A stretch of 17,607 bases of DNA from Agrocybe praecox (Eukaryota; Basidiomycota; Agaricomycetes; Agaricales; Agrocybaceae): the NCBI GenBank assembly GCA_964017145.1, contig CAXHKQ010000318.1, positions 1 to 17,607 of the forward strand, read 5' to 3'. The notes under the pieces were generated by a model. That model was not told the DNA's origin and did no database searches. It was given only the letters and a program-made list of their open reading frames with translations. The translations under genes were made by a program, and so were the position numbers. Shown piece after piece: positions 1-12,700 of this stretch. Position 1 is the first letter of the stretch. Every line of letters begins with the position of its first letter.

Positions 1-324
1 GAAGAGGAGACGCTGGACGGCGACGAATACCAGATGGTGCTGCCCTCCGGCGCCGTCATCGGCCATCGCTCGCTGCTGCGCTACTACAAGCAACGCCTCA
101 ATCCGCAGCGCGCTCTGGTGCCCACAACCAAGACCAACAAGAAGTTGCACCGCGTGCTGGCCGAGTACCGTTCGCTGGGCTGGACGCAGACGCTGCAGGC
201 GCAGGCGGCGCAGAAGGCGCGCGACATCCACGTGATGAAGCGCACGTACCAGCGCATGCACATGCGACTGGGAGTGAAGGCGAACCATCTGCAGCATCAC
301 TTCCGTCTGCAAAATCCGATGTAG
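1..324 (+). CDS. ZNF622/Rei1 homologue, 3' end only (last 107 codons)
   Basis: The frame is open from base 1 and ends at TAG 322-324. The first in-frame ATG, at 34, is internal and not a start, because the upstream codons (acidic, EEETLDGDEYQ) continue the protein. The segment VLPSGAVIGHRSLLRYYKQR followed by a Lys/Arg-rich stretch and a His-rich tail (HLQHHFRLQNPM) is the C-terminal signature of the ZNF622 (yeast Rei1) family. Family knowledge: these C2H2 zinc-finger cytoplasmic proteins act late in 60S subunit maturation, helping to release the export factor Arx1; the yeast C-terminus inserts into the ribosomal exit tunnel. The zinc fingers lie upstream of the window. The gene is convergent with the V-ATPase gene. 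The family call rests on the conserved C-terminus only. Confidence 0.88.
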   Translation, partial: EEETLDGDEYQMVLPSGAVIGHRSLLRYYKQRLNPQRALVPTTKTNKKLHRVLAEYRSLGWTQTLQAQAAQKARDIHVMKRTYQRMHMRLGVKANHLQHHFRLQNPM

Positions 325-411
325 GCTGGCTGGCAGGATGGACGGGCGAAAAAGCAGCAAGGCTGCAAGTTGTTGGGCTGGGAGGCTGTTGTATTTTTAT
401 TTTTTATTGTC

Positions 412-417
412 AATAAA
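412..417 (+). terminator. poly(A) signal of the ZNF622 homologue
   Basis: A canonical AATAAA lies 88 bases after the stop codon, inside a T-rich stretch and followed by G/T-containing sequence. This predicts a short 3' UTR of about 110 bases ending near 430-440. The cleavage point is inferred. Confidence 0.65.
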
Positions 418-637
418 TTCGCATTGGAGTAAATATGAAATATTAGTCTCCGTGCGAAATGCAGTGTTACTTCTGCTCATCATGATGGCGGGACTGATGT
501 TCGATTCGTGTTTTGTGATTTTTAACGAGTGTCGATTTATCGAATAACATTTTTGGAATTTGCTCAGTGCTGTGTAGATGGCTGGACGGATGCTCAATAA
601 TAATTACAAATTTTGAACGAATGAAAGATAAAAGAAT

Positions 638-1427
638 ATAGTTCAGACCTGGAATTTGGTTAACCAGTCGTTGCAGGGTTCACTTGATGGTTTAGGTGGC
701 CATGTTATATATCAAAAGAAAGGTAAGACTTTTGTCTTCAACATACAACTATTTTCCAAACGATTAAGAGTTAGTTGCAAGTTGCAAGCACACTGCGCTG
801 TTGAAAATGTCCATGTTTGTGCTGAAAAACGATCATTTGCGGGATGTGAAAAACTGGAGGCGAAATCATGCATTTTGCAACGGATTACATTTGGCGATAA
901 AAATAAAATATATTTCGAGTACCCTTATCGTGAAATATTACAAATATCGCCAACAAATCCGAAAAATTTATTGCCAAAGTGGGAGGTCGTCAAAGGTATA
1001 TTTGTGAAGGAATCAGCAAGAAAAAATTGGACAAAAATGTCTTAAATCCTACGAAACAGTTAATACCGTCGTAACCAACGATAAAATATAAATTTTAGCC
1101 TCCATTTTATAATTTAAAAAAAACGCAAAAATAGGCTCGAAATCACGAAAAACGCTATTTTTCAGTCACATTTGCCATGCGCATTTTTCGAGCGCACTCA
1201 GCGAACTAATGAGACCTGGCGCCTTCCGATTAACTTTCATTTTCTTCGATAAGACACGTACTTCCAGGCCTACACTTCAAAATATCCGAGAAAGTAGGAA
1301 AATAGGTCGATGGATGGTTTTCATTGCTGGAGAGCTGGACTCTAGTGTTAAATCTACAAATTCACAGAATGATAGGGTTCGAAGCTATTGATGGACATAA
1401 ATCCGAACAAGATGTCTTTGATAGTTC
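638..1427 (+). repeat. Dispersed ~0.8 kb repeat, copy A (plus orientation)
   Basis: The interval is similar along its whole length to the reverse complement of 5921-6699. Shared blocks include a 20-base run starting ACGATCATTTGCGGG near 827, CCGTCGTAACCAACGATA near 1066 and GAGACCTGGCGCCTTCCGAT near 1210. Both copies begin with TATAGTTCA and end near GATAGTT. Copy A lacks a ~65-base segment found in the other copy after GCGCA(C/T)TCAGC, and has extra sequence around 920-1010. Open frames exist in it but are not conserved between copies, so I do not call them genes. I see no terminal inverted repeats, poly(A) tail or convincing target duplication, so the class is unknown. Confidence 0.8.
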
Positions 1428-2021
1428 TTATGTATTTGAATATTACGGAAAAATTCCAGTTTTAAACTATCGCTACTGATATTTTAGTTCTCTCTCTTTT
1501 TGATATCGATGGTCTAAAGCTGAACAGATTTCCGTTGATTTTTAATTACTGAACCCTATATTATCCGATTCCATTAAATTCACTCCGACTGTTTTCGCAA
1601 AGAAGCGGATTATAAAATAAGGGAACAAAAAATAAATTTGGCTATCGAGAAATAGAGACTTTTGGTCGGAATATTAAAAACCCGCAGAGCGGATTTAAAT
1701 CAAACAGAACAGAAAATCAAGCAAATAACGCCTGGAAAACTGGACATTTGTACGAGTTTGACCCAGCTGTTCTGTGGCGAAAATATATTGGACATTGGCT
1801 CGATCATTTTGAATATCAGATATTTCATATTTCTGACCAGATAAGTTCAAGCATTTTCATCAAATGAATCACATACAAATAGGATCGTTCATATTGGAGG
1901 ATAACGTCATTTAATATCATTTAATTATACCGCAATAAATTACGTATACTACATGTAAATGTATTGTCTCATACAAAATCAAAACGCGCGCGCAACTTAT
2001 GACGGTGTGTATTTGTAATAT
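1428..2021. other. AT-rich spacer with no recognised feature
   Basis: This stretch lies between the end of repeat copy A and the first candidate poly(A) signal of the convergent V-ATPase gene. It is AT-rich with short non-conserved open frames only. I see no splice-linked exon, RNA gene or repeat partner in the window. Confidence 0.5.
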
Positions 2022-2027
2022 TTTATT
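2022..2027 (-). terminator. Distal poly(A) signal candidate for Vha55
   Basis: AATAAA on the minus strand (TTTATT on plus), about 880 bases past the Vha55 stop. Use of this site would give a long 3' UTR. It is an alternative to the nearer signal at 2467-2472; the sequence alone cannot choose between them. Confidence 0.35.
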
Positions 2028-2466
2028 CGTAACAAGAAACAAAGAAATTTATCAATATCGGACACACAACGGCTCTGGGGAAAAGGGGTTGGCAAACATA
2101 TTTTAATGTGAGTGAATGGAGAATGGGAATGCAGTAAAGTGAATCAACTCGAATAAACGCAAGAACAATAGAGTATGCAGCATGTGATCCGTTAACAAGT
2201 AATTATTTTTAATACTGCGTGACATAATTATTGGCATGCATTTCCGTGTGTTGGTGGTGGTGTTGGTTGTGTGTTGTTGATGTTGATTGTGTTACAAACT
2301 ATGTAAGTATAGTAAAATATACATGATTTTGGAAAAAATAACGAAACAAACTCCAAAATGAGGGGAAGCGCGCCAGATGAAGTTTACAGGGTGTTGTCGT
2401 GTTCGTGTGTGTTCGATTTGAATCCGTTTTGAGTTTTGTACAACATGAATATATATATATTTAGAT

Positions 2467-2472
2467 TTTATT
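2467..2472 (-). terminator. Proximal poly(A) signal candidate for Vha55
   Basis: AATAAA on the minus strand, about 430 bases after the Vha55 stop codon at 2905-2907. It is the first canonical hexamer I found downstream of the stop. The 3' UTR would contain the short TG/CA run near 2763-2780 and a GC-rich stretch near 2500-2560. Confidence 0.45.
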
Positions 2473-2904
2473 GCGTGATACTGTGGGGGGAAGTGGAGCA
2501 GCGGCGGCGGCGGAGGAGTTGCAGCAGAGGAGCGTTCAACGCGCGCGCAACAATCGACACAGGCTGCGTTCGGGGGGGTACTCGCATTTTATACAATTCC
2601 AACCAACAACAACAACATTATGATACGAACTGGCGATCCGCGCGCCAAACGCGCCCTGTACGATCGTCGTTTGCGCATTTCGCTGCCTCACACGCGCGCC
2701 CGCTCTGCCTAATATACACACATAATTATTTCCATTGTTTTTTTCCTTTGCGCTTTTTGTTGGGTGGGTGTGTGTGTGTGAATGTTCTTGTGTTTTCGCT
2801 ATAGGCTCTCTGTGTGTATGCTCTGCATTATATAGTGTGTCGTTATGTATATGTTAAATCGACTCTCGACCTCATCATCGCCACCACACTCGACCAGCCA
2901 CAGT

Positions 2905-7862
<4,958 letters not shown>

Positions 7863-8139
7863 GGTTGCCTGGCCTCTGGTGCTTCGTTCTCGTCCAAGCA
7901 GTACGGATTGAATGAGGTGCAAATGGGCAGCGTGAACGGCACAACTCCCAAACAGCAGCGCGTTAAAATGGTAGACTAATCTCTGTGCTCTGCGTGGCTT
8001 GCGAGAGTGTGTGTGTTTTTGGGGGGCTTTGGGGCCAGAAGAGAAGACCGACCGCAGTCAGAGAGAACACAAATATCGGTCAGCTGAGCTGTGCGCTGTG
8101 CACTGTGGCAAAGAATTCGGTAGCGCGACTGAAATTTGC

Positions 8140-8157
8140 TCACGTGCTGTCATGTGA
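8140..8157. promoter_or_regulatory. Paired E-box/M-box, possible Mitf/TFEB (CLEAR-like) sites
   Basis: TCACGTGC at 8140-8147 and TCATGTGA at 8150-8157 have centres exactly 10 bases apart, about one helical turn. They sit about 280 bases upstream of the Vha55 ATG. Established knowledge: Drosophila Mitf, the TFEB/MITF orthologue, activates V-ATPase subunit genes through CACGTG/CATGTG sites with a flanking T. That these two sites are used here is inference. Confidence 0.5.
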
Positions 8158-8227
8158 TGTGCACAAATGCGAACTGAGAGCGCGATTCGACTGCAGCTAC
8201 CGGAGAGCTGAGCAACCATCGAAAATG

Positions 8228-8242
8228 CCACCAGATGGCGCT
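8228..8242 (+). promoter_or_regulatory. CTCF-like binding site
   Basis: CCACCAGATGGCGCT matches every position of the CTCF core CCASYAGRKGGCRSY. It lies between the two divergent start codons. CTCF binds such cores in insects and vertebrates and often marks insulators near divergent promoters; occupancy here is inferred. Confidence 0.5.
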
Positions 8243-8486
8243 GCAGCGCTGCTAACTTCACGCTGCTCGAATCAAATTCTTCAACGAGCTCTTCTCGCCT
8301 TTGTCCGTCATTCGTAAACAGCCGCGCAGCTGCCCAGCCACAACAAAACGCGCACGCTCCGCGCGCAACAAACGCGCGTCTTTCCGCGGGCGCGACGACG
8401 TCATCAATATTTCAATTAACATTTTAACGAAATTCTTTGCCGTGCCGAACGGATACAAAGTCAGCCCTCTCCGTGCAATCGTCGCA

Positions 8487-9756
8487 ATGTCCGACGACGA
8501 TGGACGAGAAAATCCCGGCGGCGCCGCCGCCAATGCGCCAGCCGCCGAACAACAAATATCCTCCGAATCAGTGAAACCGCGATCGCAGTCGCTCAGCTCC
8601 ACCATCCTCGACTATTACACGCGCTACGGTCAGAATCGCGATCTGGAGAAGTACTTTCGCTATCGCAGCTACACGTCCGAAACTAGGCATCGATCGCCGT
8701 CCGGTGGCGGTGGGGCGAACAGCGAGGAGAGCGGCGAGTATGTGCTGTCGACGCTGTGCCCGACGCCGCCAAATGCGTCCTTGGCATCGTCCGCGGCGTC
8801 GCGCAATCGAATTTCCACTGCCATGAGAGAAGATCAGCAGCGCGCCAGTGCCCGATCGATGCAGCATTTGGCGGATTCAGCGGCCGCCACAATGGGCGAT
8901 CGGCAGCGCTCCGCCAGTGCCCGATCGATGCAGCATTTGGCGGCCGACGAGCCCGCCGGCGGCAGTCGTCGTGATTCGGCGCGCCAATCGGCGGCAGCAG
9001 CAGCTCAGCAAGATGGCCGTCGATCGGCATCGCCGCGAGCATCGCTCGGCTACAATGTCACCTCGAACATCGAGATCAACATCTCGCACCTGAACGACGA
9101 GGAGGCGCTGCAGCTGTGGCGCAACAGTCAATCGGACAGTCTCAATCATCGTGGCACGCAGACTCCGCGCACTGGCAGCCAACAGAATGCCGATCAGCCG
9201 ATGGCTGCGGCGGCGGCGGCTCCGCCACCGAAAATGGTGTCGTTCTGCACCGACAAACCGATGGTGGAGCTGTTTCCGTGCCCGTGCGGCGATGATACGT
9301 CCGCCACGGATGCGTCGAGTGTGTTTGAGGGCGTGCGACCGGGTTCGGCAAACAGTAGCATCGTGTCGATGGCGACGGCTGCGCAGAAGCCGCGGTTGGA
9401 GTGGGATTCGATGGCGGATGTGGGGTATGCGAAGCCGGGAGAGGTGGTGGTGGCGGCGGACGGGCGAAGGCGGACGATGTCGGGGCAGGGGCAGCAGCAG
9501 CAGCCGCAGGGGGGAAGTGGTGGCGAGAGCAGTAGGCAGTCGAAGTTGAGTGCGGCGGAGAAAGCGGCGCTGCAGAGTTTCTTTGAGGATCGTGGAATGG
9601 CGAATGATGGGCAAAATTTGCTGGACGCGTTGGACAGGGCGAGGCGGGTGGAGGAGGAGGAGGAGGGGGATGAAGAGGAGGATTTGTCGCGAACGCTGCG
9701 GGCGGAAGAATTTGGCGCAGCTGAAGGGCATGAGAGGAGCGCCGAATTGTCGAAAG
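8487..9756 (+). CDS. Unknown large gene, coding exon A
   Basis: The exon codes for residues 1-423 plus one base. ATG 8487 has a purine at -3 (GCAATGT) and starts an acidic MSDDDGREN N-terminus. The same frame is open back to ATG 8301, which would add 62 Lys/Arg-rich residues; I prefer 8487 because the upstream residues are poor in the Ser/Ala/Gln bias of the rest. If the intron were retained, the frame would stop at 9821 after 22 more residues. Confidence 0.78.
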
Positions 9757-12700
9757 GTGAGTGTGGAAATCTTGAAAAAAGTGCAATTATTATGGAAAGG
9801 TGGACAAAGTACAGTAGATAATTCGTATCGTTTGGTAGTAAAACACACATTTTTATGAATTTATTTTTGAATAATCAACATACAGGGTGCGCCAACTGTT
9901 GATATAGCATTTTAAAATTGAATAACTTTTGATGTGGACAACTTTTTTATTTGTTTTGTTCACACGATTTTTATTTGTTCCTTTCTATTTTGTGTCCATC
10001 AGGTTTTGAATATAATATCCAACAACTAACCGCCTTTATATTTGATGCAAAAAGATACCTTTTTTCGTGCATTTGCATCACATTTATCAGCGTCTTGGTG
10101 GTAATATGCTATATTTCCCGGCGAATTCTGGCTTTGATCTGAGCTATGGTCTGCGGCTTGTCGATGATTTTCAAATACCCCACAAAAATAAGTCCGGCGG
10201 CGTCAAATCGGGTTTGTGCGGCGGTCAGTCGAAATTGCCGTTTTTCGATATGAGGCGTTGGTCGAACATAGTGCCGAGTAGCGTCATGAAATCAATACTA
10301 GTGTGTGCTGTGGTTCCGTTCTGTTAGAACCAAAAGTGAGTAGTTGTAGTTTTCAGTCGTTTCCGGTCCCTGGAAAATGTTATGCAATATGCACGAAAAA
10401 GTGCATCTTTTTTTGCATTCAAAATAAAAACGGTTTATTTTATACCTATGAGCTTGCACTGTCTTTTAAGAAGGCTCTAGCTCGTTGTAGCGTCAAGAAG
10501 TCAAAATAATTCAAACACATTTTTTTTGTAGTTTGGACTTCTAGAAACAATATGCAATCAATACAATTTTTAATATCCGAAACGTAGACCTTCGAATATT
10601 TCTTGGAAAATATTATGTTTGGTGTAGGAAAACGACACTTTGCGGACATTGTGGAATATCGTCTGTCTGAAGCTGACCTTTGTATATGGGAAAAATGTGT
10701 TTCACATTGTAAGTGTTCCACGCCAGGATTTAACAGTAGACATCCCACACGTTAAATACGACGAATCAGAATCATAACATCAGGGGTTCCACACGTCGAA
10801 CACAAGCAAACACATGCAGCGCTTTTTTAGCTGATTTTGTCACCTATGGCCGCCTGGAGCGCGTTATTCACGTGGTACGCGGAACGCGGAGTCGTATTCA
10901 ACTTAAGGCCCAGTAAAAAAATAGGTATTTACATCATACATAATTTAATATTGTATCGCGTTGTGAAAAATCAGACTTACAAAGTAACAAAAAAAAGTAT
11001 TCATATTGAACACATAGGAAATGATGGAATAACGCCGTCGCGTTACGTGGGACGTCTACTGTTATAGGAATTTCAATTCAAAAACATCAGGTACTCTAAA
11101 ATTCAATAAAATATGTTAGGGCCCATTTTTAGGGCCCAGGAGAAAATTATCAATAATTTTGTTCTTGTAATGAATATCTGTCACTGTCATCTGTCATTTC
11201 ATGGAGAATAATTTTCATCTCATAAGTAGTCTAAACATTTTTTAACGATTGAAAAAAAAAATCAGTTCAAAATTGTACTGCAACGTGTGTCTCAAAATGT
11301 TCAACGGTTCACCGACAACAAAGGACATTCAAGAATTTAATTAAAACGCATGCGGCAGACTTCATTACCAAGGCCCGGAACTTAAGGGCCTGAAATATTA
11401 CGTTTTCAAAAAACAAAATCATCATCATTTAACATCCTTCCTGTGGATCATCGTGTGGAGGAAAATCCAAAAACTCCCGAGATTTGAACCCAGGACCCCC
11501 AGATCGTGAGGCAAGCACTCTATCACCTGCACCACTCAGACGACACAAAAAGTACAAAAAGTTCAGTGATAAAGGGTCTAAAAATCATGATTTATCGATT
11601 ATATTTCGTAATTTTTTTTCAAAAGACGTCATAAAAATGGTTCTTCATGCTATAATCGCACTAAGCAAATATTTTGCTTGGACAAGGCTGTTACGCATTA
11701 CATTTGTTGTTTATGTACCAAAAAAATAGTATGAAATTTGATGAAAACTTGCAGACTTGTTTACGGGCCAAAACAGGGCATATATAAAAGCGAAAATAAG
11801 TGAAAATAAGCTAAAAAGGGCCTATCGTAAAAAAAGGCAAAAAGGGGGAAAAGGGTAAAAAAGGATAGTTAATTCGAATCGTAAGGAAACGTGACGCTCA
11901 ATCGTGGTTACAAATATTCTGTATGTAGGATGAACAGGAAAAAAGGGTTAACTTCCGGGCCTTGCTCATTCTCATTACTCATCTCATTATATACATGAAT
12001 GCATGAAATATAAAACAAATTAGGTCAATAAGTCTCGCCCTTGCGGAGTACCGCTTATCAGACTTTTATGAAATCATCGAATTCGTCTCCATGCATAGTT
12101 TTTCTCGACGGACCGAGTATTATTGGGGCCAAGAATATGAAAAATAGCAGAGTAATATCTGAGATGTATATTTATTAGCGATTAGCGAAAATTCGAATTG
12201 AATATATTGAACCGTTTCCCTGTGGCGAGCCTTCAATTTTCAATAATATGGTGCACGCTCACAGGTATTAACCTAGTTTGAATTTCTTCTTCAATATCAA
12301 TGCTAAGACTCTTTCCAGCGAGTATTCTTTGAGGTCTGAGAACAGAAAATAGTCGCCGAGGGCCATGTCAGAGTAATACTGAAGTTAAGGCCACATTCGA
12401 TAGCCCTTTCCATTGATTTTGGCCGTCGTTTTGATCGACTTGTGAATGGCGTATGGTCTTGGTTGAACAGCAATTATATCTCGGAAAGTCGACCGTTCCT
12501 TGGCCATTTTGGCCATAAGGTGCTAAAAAAAATACATAGTCGATGTTCAATGTGTTTCCATTTCGAATAATACTCCTATCGATACCTAAAATATAGACGC
12601 TATTCGATTGTTGCTTCAATAAAATTGATATACCCAATGAACCAAACGACTTTAAGATGTAAACGTTTTTCGTATCTTTTGAAGATTGGTACTAACTATA

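Larger units (their letters stand above)
7863..8486. promoter_or_regulatory. Divergent (bidirectional) promoter region of Vha55 and the large plus-strand gene
   Basis: Only 624 bases separate the Vha55 ATG from the probable start codon of the plus-strand gene, so both promoters and both 5' UTRs share this interval. It is CpG-rich compared with surrounding introns. It contains two adjacent E-boxes (8140-8157) and a CTCF-like site (8228-8242). I see no clear TATA box for either gene. Transcription start sites cannot be fixed by eye. Confidence 0.65.

Noticed and set aside
656..1045. 129-codon frame in repeat copy A
   Set aside because: The inverted copy at 5921-6699 does not preserve this frame, so it is not a conserved gene.
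2436..2804. 122-codon plus-strand frame near the Vha55 3' end
   Set aside because: It overlaps the likely Vha55 3' UTR on the other strand and is composed of GC-rich and TG-repeat sequence with no homology I recognise.
8877..9848. 323-codon minus-strand open frame
   Set aside because: Antisense shadow of exon A; the product is Arg/Pro/His low complexity and runs past the exon A donor without any splice logic.
11112..11140. GGGCCC palindromes (AGGGCCCATTTTTAGGGCCC)
   Set aside because: Two copies close together and related GGCCC runs nearby, but no larger symmetry or element could be built from them.
11474..11544. Possible functional tRNA gene on the minus strand
   Set aside because: The B box is good but acceptor and anticodon stems do not pair, and a SINE-type body and tail follow.
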